Notes: generated by a model not told the origin, from the sequence alone. DNA of 64,000 bases from DASUPK01 sp963744105 (GCA_963744105.1 CAVUSJ010000008.1:62001-126000), one strand, 5' to 3'; numbered from the stretch's first letter, positions 1 through 7,779 are shown. Program-made: numbers and translations.

Positions 1-1
1 C

Positions 2-553
2 CGCAAGGTCGACTACACGCTCGACTACAGCTACGACCAGCCCACGCGGATCGAGTGGGACTTCGTGGAGGGCAACGGCATCAACGGCGCCGACGGCCAC
101 TACCTCTTCGAGGAGCTCGAGGCCGACAGGACCCGAGCGACCTACAAGCTCGGGCTCGAGGTGGGCATCCCGCTGCCCGGCCCGGTTGCGAGGCGAGCGC
201 ACAAGTCGACCCTGAAGGGCTCGGTCGAGGACCTGAAGAGGGAGGCTGAGCGCCGCGCGGCCTCGGCGCGAAAGGCCGCCAACGGCAGCCGCGGGAAGGA
301 GCGCTCGCGCGAGGACACCCTCGCCGAGAAGGTCGGCATCAAGCAGCCCGAACGGAAGGCCGCCCAGCCGCCGGCCGAGCCGGACGACTGGGCCCCGAGC
401 GACGACCCCGACTCCCTGATCGATGTGCCGGTGAAGCTCGCCGGCCGCGCCGCGGGCCTGGGCATCGGCGTGGCGCGACGCACCGTCGGCGTGGGGCTCG
501 AGGTGGCCGGTGCGGTCACCAGCCGGCTGCGCCGGCTAGCCGGCGACCGCTAG
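2..553 (+). CDS. SRPBCC-family protein, C-terminal part (5' end outside window)
   Basis: The frame is open from the left edge, so the start lies upstream of the window. The visible N-terminal part (beginning RKVDYTLDY) has the alternating strand pattern of a polyketide cyclase/START-like (SRPBCC) fold: an IEWDFVEG strand, an EADRTRATYKL strand, then a long helix near residues 75-110. After it comes a charged linker rich in K, R and E, then a short glycine/alanine-rich amphipathic tail. SRPBCC proteins bind hydrophobic ligands; no ligand can be inferred here. The last 18 bases overlap the 3' end of the convergent rhomboid gene. The fold assignment is moderate and the exact role unknown. Confidence 0.6.
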   Translation, partial: RKVDYTLDYSYDQPTRIEWDFVEGNGINGADGHYLFEELEADRTRATYKLGLEVGIPLPGPVARRAHKSTLKGSVEDLKREAERRAASARKAANGSRGKERSREDTLAEKVGIKQPERKAAQPPAEPDDWAPSDDPDSLIDVPVKLAGRAAGLGIGVARRTVGVGLEVAGAVTSRLRRLAGDR

Positions 554-1381
554 CGCCCCGGCGAAAGTCGCCGCGAATACCAGCAGGATCCCGACGAGCT
601 CCAGGGTGAAGCCGGGGCGGCCGCTCATCTGCCGCTCCACAAAGATCACCAGCAGCGCGGCGACCGTCCCCCCGATCAGGCCGCCGATGTGGCCGCCGAT
701 CGAGATTCCCGGGATCGCGAACGTGAGGAACAGGTTGAGGACGATGAAGACGCCGAACTGCTGGGCGACCTGCTCGATCCCCCGCCCCCGCGCGACGACG
801 ATGACGGCCGCCATCAGACCGAAGATCGCGCCCGAGGCGCCGACCGTGACGGTGTTGGGATCGACGATCAACGCGCCCAGCGAGCCGGCGACCAGCGAGA
901 CGAAGTAGATGCCGAGGAACCGGGGCGTGCCGATGCCCGGCTCGAGGATGCTGCCCGCCACGTAGAGGACGTACATGTTGAACAGCAGGTGGAGGAAGCC
1001 CGCGTGCAGGAACCCGCCGGTGATCACGCGCCACCAGTCGCCGTTCGCGATGTCGGGGCCGCGCAGGCCGGCGTCGTGGATCACCGATCCGCTGCCGCTG
1101 AACTGACCCGCCCCGCCGCCGGCGAGCTCGACCAGGAAGACGATCACGTTGATCGCGATCAGCGCGATCGTCGCGGGCATCTTGCCGGCGGTCGGGCTGA
1201 AGGCGCCCTGACCGACCCGGACCTTGGTCGTCTGACTTGCGCACTCCGGGCAGCGCATGCCGACGGGCGTCGAGGTCATGCACTCCGGGCAGATCGGCCG
1301 CCCGCAGTTCGAGCAGGAGACGCCGGTCTCGCGGTCCGGATGCCGGTAGCACGTCGGGCGGGTCTGGGTGCTCGCCTCCAT
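536..1381 (-). CDS. Rhomboid-family intramembrane serine protease with N-terminal zinc ribbon
   Basis: This 281-residue integral membrane protease would cut transmembrane substrates within the bilayer. The catalytic serine sits in GASGAIFGL (about residue 180) and the partner histidine in GGHIGGLIGG (about residue 230). About six hydrophobic segments are visible. The N-terminal 50 residues carry a zinc-binding cluster (CYRHPDRETGVSCSNC, then CPEC and CPEC), a B-box-like ribbon commonly fused to actinobacterial rhomboids. The start is ATG. It converges on the SRPBCC gene with an 18-base overlap. The substrate cannot be told from the sequence. Confidence 0.93.
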   Translation of the reverse strand: MEASTQTRPTCYRHPDRETGVSCSNCGRPICPECMTSTPVGMRCPECASQTTKVRVGQGAFSPTAGKMPATIALIAINVIVFLVELAGGGAGQFSGSGSVIHDAGLRGPDIANGDWWRVITGGFLHAGFLHLLFNMYVLYVAGSILEPGIGTPRFLGIYFVSLVAGSLGALIVDPNTVTVGASGAIFGLMAAVIVVARGRGIEQVAQQFGVFIVLNLFLTFAIPGISIGGHIGGLIGGTVAALLVIFVERQMSGRPGFTLELVGILLVFAATFAGALAVAG

Positions 1382-1418
1382 CGCCTGCCAGCCTAGACGA
1401 GCGGGTTTCCCGCTCCCC

Positions 1419-2132
1419 CTATTCGATGGTGGCGGTGAGCAGCACCGGCGGGGTCGGGGTGGTGCGCCCGGGATGGGGCTCCCTGGTCACCATCACCTTG
1501 GCGCCGGGGTCGAGGTGACCGTCGACCGCGGTCATCGCGCGGCCCGACTGGTCCGGGATGAAGTTGGAGGAGGGCCGCACGGTCTGTCCCTGCGCCACCC
1601 ACACCTGGTAGACCTCGCGCCCGCTCAGCTGATGGAGGCCATGCAGGTCGAGCATGGACGTGTTGTCACCGACCGCCAGGGTGCCGCCGATGCCCTGCTG
1701 CGCGACCACGGGGACCGTCCCGGCCCCGCCGCCACCGCCGCCATTGCCCGCCGCCAGATAGCCGCCGACACCAGCCGCGACGATCGCGAGCGCCGCCAGA
1801 CCCACGGCCGGCCGCAGTAGCAGCCCGCGCCACCCTCGGCGCTCGCGCCCTCTGCTCGCCTCCTGCCTCCGGCCCTTCCCGGAAAGCTCCGCCTGCTTCG
1901 CGTCGGCCTCCTCGCGGACGATTCCGAGCACGCGCTCGCGGAGCTCGGGCGGAGGCTCGAGCTGCTCGACGGATTCGCCCAGCACCGCCACGGCGGGGGC
2001 GAGGGCCTCGAGCTCGCGGGTGCAGCGCGCGCAGCCCGGTGCGTGGGCCTCGACCACCCCGGCCGCCTGCGGGTCGAGGGCACCGATCGAGTAAGCGACC
2101 AGGTCGTCTCTGTCCGGGTGCTCGCCGGTCAC
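1419..2132 (-). CDS. Anti-sigma factor, RskA/anti-sigma-K family
   Basis: This 237-residue protein is the likely membrane-bound inhibitor of the ECF sigma factor just upstream. The N-terminal ~60 residues hold a zinc-type anti-sigma motif (HAPGCARC). A single transmembrane segment follows near residues 100-125 (LAALAIVAAGVGGYLAAG). The extracytoplasmic RskA C-terminal domain follows, with its typical YQVWVAQG strand and a LDPGAKVMVTREP-like end. The GTG start overlaps the sigma stop codon as GTGA, a classic translationally coupled sigma/anti-sigma pair. By family knowledge, regulated proteolysis of the membrane segment would release the sigma factor. The inducing signal is unknown. Confidence 0.9.
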   Translation of the reverse strand: MTGEHPDRDDLVAYSIGALDPQAAGVVEAHAPGCARCTRELEALAPAVAVLGESVEQLEPPPELRERVLGIVREEADAKQAELSGKGRRQEASRGRERRGWRGLLLRPAVGLAALAIVAAGVGGYLAAGNGGGGGGAGTVPVVAQQGIGGTLAVGDNTSMLDLHGLHQLSGREVYQVWVAQGQTVRPSSNFIPDQSGRAMTAVDGHLDPGAKVMVTREPHPGRTTPTPPVLLTATIE

Positions 2133-2701
2133 CAGCCCTCCGCCAGGGTCGCTCTGATCTTGTCCATGCCAAGCCTCATCCGCCCCTTCACCGTGCCGAG
2201 CGGCTCGTTCAGCATCTCCGCGATCTCGGAGTGGCTGAAGCCGCCGAAGTAGGCGAGCTGGATCACGCGCGATTGGTCGTCCGGGAGGTCCTTGATCGCA
2301 CCGCGGACCTCCTGCGCGGTCTCGCGGCGGAGCGCCTCGGTCTCGGTGAGCTCGTCCGCCGGAGTCCGCTCCAGCAGCTCCTCACCGCCGGCGGCCAGCT
2401 TCGGCGAGCGCCCGGACTCCTTGCGCAGCAGGTCGATCGCGCGGTTGCGGACGATGCCGAGCGTCCAGGCCCTGACGCTCCCGCGGGCGCGGTCGTAGCG
2501 CGCGCCGCTTCGCCAGATCGACAGCAGCGCCTCCTGTGTCACGTCTTCGGCCGCGGTCCGGCTGCCGACGATCCGATAGGCGAGGGAATACGCGGCGCCG
2601 GCGTGCCGGTCGTAGAAGACCTCGAAGGCGAGCGGGTCCTCGCGCGCGACCAGGGGCATCAGGTCCTCGTCGGCGAGGACCTGGAGCTCGGCGCGTGTCA
2701 A
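2129..2701 (-). CDS. ECF RNA polymerase sigma factor, SigK-like
   Basis: A 190-residue sigma-70 family factor. Region 2 spans about residues 25-95, with the core-binding stretch around YSLAYRIVGSRTAAEDVTQE. Region 4 forms the C-terminal helix-turn-helix (FSHSEIAEMLNEPLGTVKGR). The start is TTG with a GGAGAGG ribosome-binding site five bases upstream. The sigma stop overlaps the start of the RskA-like anti-sigma gene by four bases, so the pair is made from one message. The adjacent DUF4383 gene is divergent, and its promoter shares the 90-base gap. Confidence 0.93.
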   Translation of the reverse strand: MTRAELQVLADEDLMPLVAREDPLAFEVFYDRHAGAAYSLAYRIVGSRTAAEDVTQEALLSIWRSGARYDRARGSVRAWTLGIVRNRAIDLLRKESGRSPKLAAGGEELLERTPADELTETEALRRETAQEVRGAIKDLPDDQSRVIQLAYFGGFSHSEIAEMLNEPLGTVKGRMRLGMDKIRATLAEGW

Positions 2702-2791
2702 GTGCGCCTCTCCGGGTGATCTATTTGCTTGCCTCCCACGAATATGGCTACGAGCGGTCTAGGCAATCGGATCACGCCCAAAGGAGGAGTC

Positions 2792-3232
2792 ATGGAGGAG
2801 ACAAGTCCCGCCAGGCTGTACTGCCTGCTGGTAGGTGGAGTCCTGGTCATCGCGGGGATCATCGGATTCTTCTACGAGGCGAGCTTCGCGACCGGGGACT
2901 CGATCAGAACGAGCGACGTCTTCGGCGTCCTCTCGGTCAACGGCTGGCACAACGTGGTGCACATCGCGATCGGGGCGCTGCTGCTCGTCTGCGCGGGATC
3001 GGCTGCGCGAGGAGCCGCCCTCTTCGTCGGGATCCTCTACATCGCGCTGTGCGTCCTCGGCTTCATCGCGACGAGCCACGGCGGGATCACCTTCGTCGCC
3101 AAGGACGACGTGCTGATCAAGCTGGTTCCGGTCAACAACGAGGACAACGTGCTGCACCTGATCCTCGGGATCACCGGAGTGATCGCGTACTTCGCGTCCC
3201 GGCCGCTCGGCCGGACGGCCGCGGCGACCTGA
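2792..3232 (+). CDS. DUF4383-type four-helix membrane protein
   Basis: This 146-residue protein has four predicted membrane helices: LLVGGVLVIAGIIGFFY, VVHIAIGALLLVCAG, ALFVGILYIALCVLGFIA and HLILGITGVIAYFA. The invariant-looking HNVVHIAIG and NVLHLILG motifs match the DUF4383 family. I chose the ATG at 2792 because a perfect AAAGGAGG site sits just upstream; an in-frame start 63 bases earlier lacks one. The gene is divergent from the SigK-like operon. The family has no established biochemical function, and a role in envelope stress is only suggested by the neighbours. Confidence 0.85.
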   Translation: MEETSPARLYCLLVGGVLVIAGIIGFFYEASFATGDSIRTSDVFGVLSVNGWHNVVHIAIGALLLVCAGSAARGAALFVGILYIALCVLGFIATSHGGITFVAKDDVLIKLVPVNNEDNVLHLILGITGVIAYFASRPLGRTAAAT

Positions 3233-3236
3233 CCGT

Positions 3237-3605
3237 CTAGTCGCGCCGGTTGCGGACCTGGTCTCGGACCTGATCCGCGATGTCCGAGACCTGGTCCGCC
3301 AGCTCCGAGAAGCGCGAGGGCTTCTTGCCGCCCCGGCGGCGCAGCTCGACCAGCACGAGGCCACCCGCCGCGACTCCGCCGGCGGCGATCGCGGCCGCCG
3401 GGCGAATCCAGTTCCGCGGATCGCGCAGGGAGCGAAGCTCGGACTCGGAGAGCTCGTCAGCCCAGGCGGAGAGTTCCTCGGCCGCAGCCTCGGTGACGGC
3501 GCTCAGGGTCTCCTCGACCCGGCCCGAGAGCTTCTCGGGCGGCTCGATCGGCCGCAGCGCCGACCGGAGCAGGCTCTCGACGTCGCCTGGAGTCTCAGCC
3601 GCCAT
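3237..3605 (-). CDS. Small single-span membrane protein paired with an ECF sigma factor
   Basis: A 122-residue protein of unknown family. Residues 1-60 are acidic and helical, a single hydrophobic segment follows near residues 70-88 (AAAIAAGGVAAGGLVLVEL), and the tail is basic with heptad-like DQV repeats. Its ATG lies inside the 3' end of the second ECF sigma gene (11-base overlap), so the two are co-translated. That position is where an anti-sigma factor normally sits, yet no HxxxCxxC zinc motif is visible. It may be an atypical membrane anti-sigma factor; that role is inferred from context only. Confidence 0.7.
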   Translation of the reverse strand: MAAETPGDVESLLRSALRPIEPPEKLSGRVEETLSAVTEAAAEELSAWADELSESELRSLRDPRNWIRPAAAIAAGGVAAGGLVLVELRRRGGKKPSRFSELADQVSDIADQVRDQVRNRRD

Positions 3606-4161
3606 TGACGCTCATCTCCTCCTCGAGCTGCTTGATCGCCCTGTGGATCAGGACCTTCGTCGCGCCGTCCGAGCGGCCCAGCGACCGGGCGATCTCGCGG
3701 TTGTCCATGCCGAGCGCGAACCGCATGATCAGGGCGTCGCGGCGGTCGTCGGGCAGGTGCTGGAGGTGCTCGATCACGCTCTTCAGCTCCTCCCGCCCCT
3801 CGACGATCCGCTCGGTGCCGTGCGGCGCCGCGATCGGCTCCGACTCGTCCAGCACCCGCTGCGGGCGCCTGGCGCGGTCGCGGTGGTAATTGGAGGCGAG
3901 GTTGTGCGCGATGCGGATGAGCCAGGGGCGGAGCGGCCGGCCGTTCGACTCGCGGCGGGCGCGCTCGAAGTGCCGGTAGGCCTGGAGAAAGGCCTGCTCG
4001 GTGACGTCCTCGGCGTCGTGGTGGTTTCCCACCCGATAGTACGAGTACGAGTAGACGTCGCGCAGGTGATCGCGATAGAGCTCCTCGAAGGCGCGATCGA
4101 GGTCGGCCTTCGACTCCTTCGGCTCGCCGTTGCTCGCGGCGACCTTCTCCGCATCCGACAC
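3595..4161 (-). CDS. ECF RNA polymerase sigma factor
   Basis: A sigma-70 family factor of 188 residues from the GTG at 4161. Region 2 contains YSYSYYRVGNHHDAEDVTEQ and the -10 recognition helix LIRIAHNLASNYHRDR. Region 4 contains the helix-turn-helix MDNREIARSLGRSDGATKV. An ATG at 4227 would add 22 residues but would run 41 bases into the end of the upstream plsC-gpsA gene, so the internal GTG is preferred, although no strong ribosome-binding site is visible. It overlaps the small membrane protein gene downstream by 11 bases. Confidence 0.9.
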   Translation of the reverse strand: MSDAEKVAASNGEPKESKADLDRAFEELYRDHLRDVYSYSYYRVGNHHDAEDVTEQAFLQAYRHFERARRESNGRPLRPWLIRIAHNLASNYHRDRARRPQRVLDESEPIAAPHGTERIVEGREELKSVIEHLQHLPDDRRDALIMRFALGMDNREIARSLGRSDGATKVLIHRAIKQLEEEMSVNGG

Positions 4162-4186
4162 ACGGCAAGCGTACTCGCGGCCACGC

Positions 4187-5896
4187 TCACGCCGCTCGCC
4201 CTCCGGCGACCGGTTCGCGCCTTGCACGCTGGGCCTGTCTGACGCGCGCCATCCACTCGGCCGGGGAGATCTCCCCCGCGATCAGCCCGGTCAGCGCCTC
4301 GAGTGCCGAGCAGCCCATCCCGGCGCGGCGCACGGCCTCGGTGATCAGCGGAACGGAGTCGAGCGCCTCCGAAGCCTGGCCGATGATCTCCGGGATCTGC
4401 TCGACGGGGGTTCCCTCCCCCAGCAGCTCGCCCGCGCGCCGGTTGCGGCTGCCCTCGGCGAGGATCGTCGCGGTCAGGTCGCCGACTCCGGCCACCCCCG
4501 CGAACGTCTCGTGCAGTGCGCCGCGGGCTCGCGCATAGGCGACGCACTCGCGCCAGACCTGGGCCGTCGCGATGCCGGCGGCATTCATTCCCTGCGCCTG
4601 CGCGGCGGCGCCCGCGAGGGCGGCCGCGTTCTTGGCGGCCCCCGCCACCTCCACTCCGATCATGTCCTCGGAGCGCTCGCAGACGAGACCCGCCTCGTCG
4701 AAGACGCTGCCGAGCTGGTCGCGGAGGTCGGCGTCGCGGCTGCCGAGGACCAGCGCGGCGGTGCCGGAGACGGCCTCCTTGGCGTGCGCCGGGCCGCCGA
4801 GCGACGCCACCGCGCGTGCGCGGATCCGCTCCGAGACGTACTCGGACGGGAGGGCAGCCATCGGGGCGACCATTCCCTTGCTGAGCAGCAGGACCGAGGC
4901 GCGCTGGCCAACCCGATCGCCGATCGCGCCGACGGCCTGCGGCAGGGCGGCCGAGGGGACGGCCAGGCAGACGAGGTCGATGCCCGCGAGCTCGATGTCC
5001 GCCGCCCGCTTCACGGTGAGGGAGTCGGGCAGCGGCACGCCGGGGAGGTAGTGCTCGTTGGTCCGGGTTTCGTTCATCTCCTCCGCCCGCTCCGGCGTGC
5101 GGGTGCCGAGCTGGACCTCGAGCCCTCCGCGCGCGAGCAGGACGGCGACCGCGGTGCCCCAGCTGCCGGCGCCGATCACCGCCGCCTTGCGGAGCGGCGG
5201 CAGGCCTCCGAGCCACTCCCACTGAAGCTCGATCACCGGCCAGATCCGGGCCCCGACCGAGTTGGCGAGGACCGGCGACGGGTCCTCGGTCCGCGGGAAG
5301 GTGAGTGCCCTGCCCATCCGGACCTTGACCTTGCGGGGGCGGATCCTCCAACCGCGGCGGACCTGCTCGGTGCCGTGGACGGCGACGGGCAGGACCGCGG
5401 CGCCGGTCTCCAGGGCGAGCCGGCCGAAGCCGCGCTTGGGCCTGGCGAGCGAACCGGTCCGGTGCCGGGTGCCCTCCGGGAAGATGCAGACGGCGCCGCC
5501 GCGCTCGAGCACCTCGCGCGAGGTGATCAGGGTCTGCTCGTCGGATTGGCCACGGCGCACGGGGTACGCGCCCAGCCGGTTCAGGATCCAGCCCTGCCAG
5601 CGCTTGTCGAAGAGCTCGACCTTGGCGACGTAGTGGAGAGGCCGGCCCCAGGGGAGCGAGGCGCCGATCACGAAGGGGTCGAGGAAGCTGCGGTGGTTCG
5701 CGGCGACGATCAGCGGGCCCTTGACCTTGCCGTGCTCGCGCCCGATGCGCGAGAGCCTGAAGTAGGCGAGGAAGAACGGGACGAGGATCAGGCGCGCGAG
5801 GAAGTAGAGCGGTCGGTTGACCCCGTGCTCACGCGTGAAGCGGTGATAGCTGAGCAGCCTCTCCTCGTCCATGCTCAGATCGAAACCCCAGCACAC
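4187..5896 (-). CDS. Fused 1-acylglycerol-3-phosphate acyltransferase / glycerol-3-phosphate dehydrogenase (PlsC-GpsA)
   Basis: This single 569-residue ORF joins two phospholipid-synthesis enzymes. Residues ~30-235 are a PlsC acyltransferase with the HX4D motif (NHRSFLDPF) and substrate motif FPEGTRHR, preceded by a hydrophobic anchor. From residue ~240 a GpsA NAD(P)-dependent glycerol-3-phosphate dehydrogenase begins with Rossmann motif GAGSWGTAVAVLLA, and it has the catalytic lysine in AAKNAAALAG. The junction (ELQWEWLGGLPPLRKAAVIG) is in frame with no stop. Separately the two make glycerol-3-phosphate and acylate lysophosphatidate. The ATG at 5872 (MDEERLL) is an alternative start. A maleylacetate-reductase-like gene lies 33 bases upstream. 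Confidence 0.92.
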   Translation of the reverse strand: MCWGFDLSMDEERLLSYHRFTREHGVNRPLYFLARLILVPFFLAYFRLSRIGREHGKVKGPLIVAANHRSFLDPFVIGASLPWGRPLHYVAKVELFDKRWQGWILNRLGAYPVRRGQSDEQTLITSREVLERGGAVCIFPEGTRHRTGSLARPKRGFGRLALETGAAVLPVAVHGTEQVRRGWRIRPRKVKVRMGRALTFPRTEDPSPVLANSVGARIWPVIELQWEWLGGLPPLRKAAVIGAGSWGTAVAVLLARGGLEVQLGTRTPERAEEMNETRTNEHYLPGVPLPDSLTVKRAADIELAGIDLVCLAVPSAALPQAVGAIGDRVGQRASVLLLSKGMVAPMAALPSEYVSERIRARAVASLGGPAHAKEAVSGTAALVLGSRDADLRDQLGSVFDEAGLVCERSEDMIGVEVAGAAKNAAALAGAAAQAQGMNAAGIATAQVWRECVAYARARGALHETFAGVAGVGDLTATILAEGSRNRRAGELLGEGTPVEQIPEIIGQASEALDSVPLITEAVRRAGMGCSALEALTGLIAGEISPAEWMARVRQAQRARREPVAGGRAA

Positions 5897-5929
5897 TGGG
5901 CAGTTACAGGCGGGGCGCCCCCGTCCGGG

Positions 5930-6958
5930 CTACCAGGCGGCCTCGAGGATGCCGGCGAGGTCCTCGCGCCGCACCTCCCCGGGGGTCATGTGCTCGAGCT
6001 CCGGTCGGGCCATCGCGACGTCGATGACCTCGTCGAACCGACCCCGGTCGGCGCCCAGCTCGCCCAGGTGCCGGTCTCCGGCGAGCTCGGCGATCCGGCC
6101 CCTGAGCCCATCCGGATTCGTGCCCAGGGCCTTGGCCAGCGCCTCGGCCTGCTCCGGCGCGCGCCTCCCCATCTCCTCCATCGTGTGCGGGAGGAGCGCG
6201 CCGTAGGTCTCGGCATGTGGCACGCCGAGCACCCTCACCGACGTCTGGCCCAGGACGTGGTGCAGCGCGATCCCCGCCCGGTCCACCGCGATCCCGCAGA
6301 GCAGCGCGCCCAGCGCGAGCGCCGAGCGGTCCCGCCTGCCCGGTGACTGGTCGAGCGCCCGAGCGATCAGCTCGGCGCCGCGGAGCGCGGCCTCCCGCGA
6401 GTCGTCGTCGGCGAGCGGCGTGAAGAGCGAGTCGGAGCCGTGAGCCAGCGCATTCATCGCCGTCGCCCGCAGCTGGGGCTCTGGGGCGCTCGTCATCGCG
6501 TCGGCGTAGGCGATCACGAGGTTCGGCCGGACACCGGCGCCGGCATCCCGCCGCTCGGGCAAGCGGTGGATCGCGGTCATCGGGGCGCCGGAGAGGGTCG
6601 TCGGGATCGCCGCGACCTCGCCGCCCCGGACAGCTGCGATGGCCTTGGCCGAGTCGATCACGCGGCCGCCGCCGAAGGCGACGAGACGGTCGCTTCCCAC
6701 CTCGTCGACGATCGCCGCGGAGGCCTCGGGCACGCCGCCTGGCGCGACCAGGTGCGTGCGCGCGGCCGCCTCCCCGAGACCGCCGGCGTCGGCCAGTGCT
6801 CGCGGCGTGGAGAGCAGCTCGAACTCCTCCCACCCCTGGTCGATGAGGGTCCCGAGGGGATCGGTGACGGGCCCGCCGTAGAGCAGCAGGCGGCGGCGGT
6901 CGTCGGCGTACTCGACCCAATTCCCGTTCTCTGGTGCCTTCAGATCACGGATGGACAA
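5930..6958 (-). CDS. Iron-containing alcohol dehydrogenase, maleylacetate-reductase-like
   Basis: The 342-residue product belongs to the iron-dependent alcohol dehydrogenase superfamily. The nucleotide-binding part has AFGGGRVIDSAKAIAA and IPTTLSGAPMT. The metal-site histidines lie in NALAHGSDS, IALHHVLGQ and GVPHAETYGALLPH, a pattern close to maleylacetate reductase, which finishes aromatic-ring degradation. No other ring-cleavage genes are nearby, so the substrate is open. The only in-frame start giving full length is TTG at 6958. It falls two bases after the tRNA-Thr 3' end and leaves no room for a leader, so the true N-terminus may be shorter. Confidence 0.82.
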   Translation of the reverse strand: MSIRDLKAPENGNWVEYADDRRRLLLYGGPVTDPLGTLIDQGWEEFELLSTPRALADAGGLGEAAARTHLVAPGGVPEASAAIVDEVGSDRLVAFGGGRVIDSAKAIAAVRGGEVAAIPTTLSGAPMTAIHRLPERRDAGAGVRPNLVIAYADAMTSAPEPQLRATAMNALAHGSDSLFTPLADDDSREAALRGAELIARALDQSPGRRDRSALALGALLCGIAVDRAGIALHHVLGQTSVRVLGVPHAETYGALLPHTMEEMGRRAPEQAEALAKALGTNPDGLRGRIAELAGDRHLGELGADRGRFDEVIDVAMARPELEHMTPGEVRREDLAGILEAAW

Positions 6959-6959
6959 G

Positions 6960-7032
6960 AGCCCGCCCCCGGACTCGAACCGGGAACCTCTCGATTACAA
7001 GTCGAGTGCTCCACCAATTGAGCTAGGCGGGC
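6960..7032 (-). tRNA. tRNA-Thr (anticodon UGU)
   Basis: On the minus strand the sequence folds into a full cloverleaf. The acceptor stem GCCCGCC pairs with GGCGGGC. The D arm is GCTC/GAGC with an eight-base loop. The anticodon stem CTCGA/TCGAG encloses loop CTTGTAA, giving anticodon TGT. The variable loop has five bases, and the T arm CCCGG/CCGGG carries TTCGAGT. CCA is not encoded. The first ten bases overlap the 3' end of the PD-(D/E)XK ORF, and a dehydrogenase reading frame begins two bases after its 3' end. Confidence 0.96.
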
Positions 7033-7475
7033 AATTCGTAGTCACGAGCCCAGCGGATACCCGCTTCCTGGCCGTTTTTCGTCGGGTCGACCCGGAGATA
7101 GCCGTGACCCGCTGGAGCGTCGGCCACCGGGACAGCATAAATCGCACCCGTCTCGGGGCAGTGGACCAAGAACAGCTCCACCTCCTTCGTCGTGTAGTCG
7201 CGAAAGAACGTCTGCCTTGTGTTCGTGCGAACGCTTCTTGTGCCGAACACGACCACCCCCTTCCGTAGACGGCCGGTCTTGCATTGAGCGCGAACGAACG
7301 TGCCGCCGATGTCCAGGACCAGGTCATATCGCTGGTTAGTCCCAAAGGGAAGAAGCACGGCGTAGCCACGTCGAATCAACTCGGCAACGATCGCTGCCTC
7401 TGTCCTCAGCCCGACATCCACAGGGTGAGAACTCTTTGCCGGCGGGGGAAGTGGTGGTTCAGGTGACACTCCCAT
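7023..7475 (-). CDS. PD-(D/E)XK endonuclease-like protein (group I intron-endonuclease family), abutting tRNA-Thr
   Basis: The 150-residue product resembles the PD-(D/E)XK nucleases first described in group I introns. A helix with TEAAIVAELIRRGY supplies the leading glutamate. A strand RYDLVLDIGG gives the metal-binding aspartate. The strand VRAQCKTGRLRKG gives the Q-x-K catalytic pair. The C-terminal half has FLVHCPETGAIYAVPV, typical of this family. The stop codon lies inside the tRNA-Thr gene on the same strand (ten-base overlap). Base composition is visibly lower in GC than the neighbours, a sign of acquisition. No intron is visible in the tRNA. Whether it cuts DNA is untested. Confidence 0.72.
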   Translation of the reverse strand: MGVSPEPPLPPPAKSSHPVDVGLRTEAAIVAELIRRGYAVLLPFGTNQRYDLVLDIGGTFVRAQCKTGRLRKGVVVFGTRSVRTNTRQTFFRDYTTKEVELFLVHCPETGAIYAVPVADAPAGHGYLRVDPTKNGQEAGIRWARDYELPA

Positions 7476-7493
7476 CCATCGCCAGCATCGCGA

Positions 7494-7697
7494 TCAAAGG
7501 TTCACGAGGTCCACACAAACGAAACGAATCTGTGACGCCGCCTCAGCTGTACCGCTGGTTTGCATGCCGGCCTTCTCCTGCGCGCACTGCTGGGCGGTCA
7601 GGCTGGTGACCTGACCGCCCTGCGAGGCCGCGGCGCCGGCCGGCAGTGCGAGCAGCGCGGCCGCGGCGATCCCTCCGATGGCGTACCTGAGCTTCAC
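7494..7697 (-). CDS. Small exported protein, unknown function
   Basis: A 67-residue ORF starting at GTG 7697. The N-terminus is a clear signal peptide (KLRYAIGGIAAAALLALPAG, then AAAS). The mature part is about 40 residues with two cysteines (QQCAQ and FVCVD) that could form a disulfide. The ribosome-binding-like GCGGAG is directly next to the GTG, unusually close, and no ATG is available. It lies 18 bases upstream of the nuclease-like gene on the same strand. No family is recognised. Confidence 0.55.
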   Translation of the reverse strand: MKLRYAIGGIAAAALLALPAGAAASQGGQVTSLTAQQCAQEKAGMQTSGTAEAASQIRFVCVDLVNL

Positions 7698-7779
7698 CTC
7701 CGCTGTATCGGCTCGCGCGCCAGATCGCCCGATCCCGAAAAGACGGGTGCGTGGACGGAAGGTCGGGCATACTGCCCGC

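Noticed and set aside
3783..5351. A 522-codon frame within plsC-gpsA on the same strand
   Set aside because: It is arginine- and glycine-rich and out of frame with the motif-bearing fusion; a GC-bias shadow.
6900..7700. Genomic island integrated at tRNA-Thr
   Set aside because: No integrase, no direct repeat of the tRNA 3' end and only one or two small genes; the nuclease-like ORF alone is better explained as a homing-type insertion.
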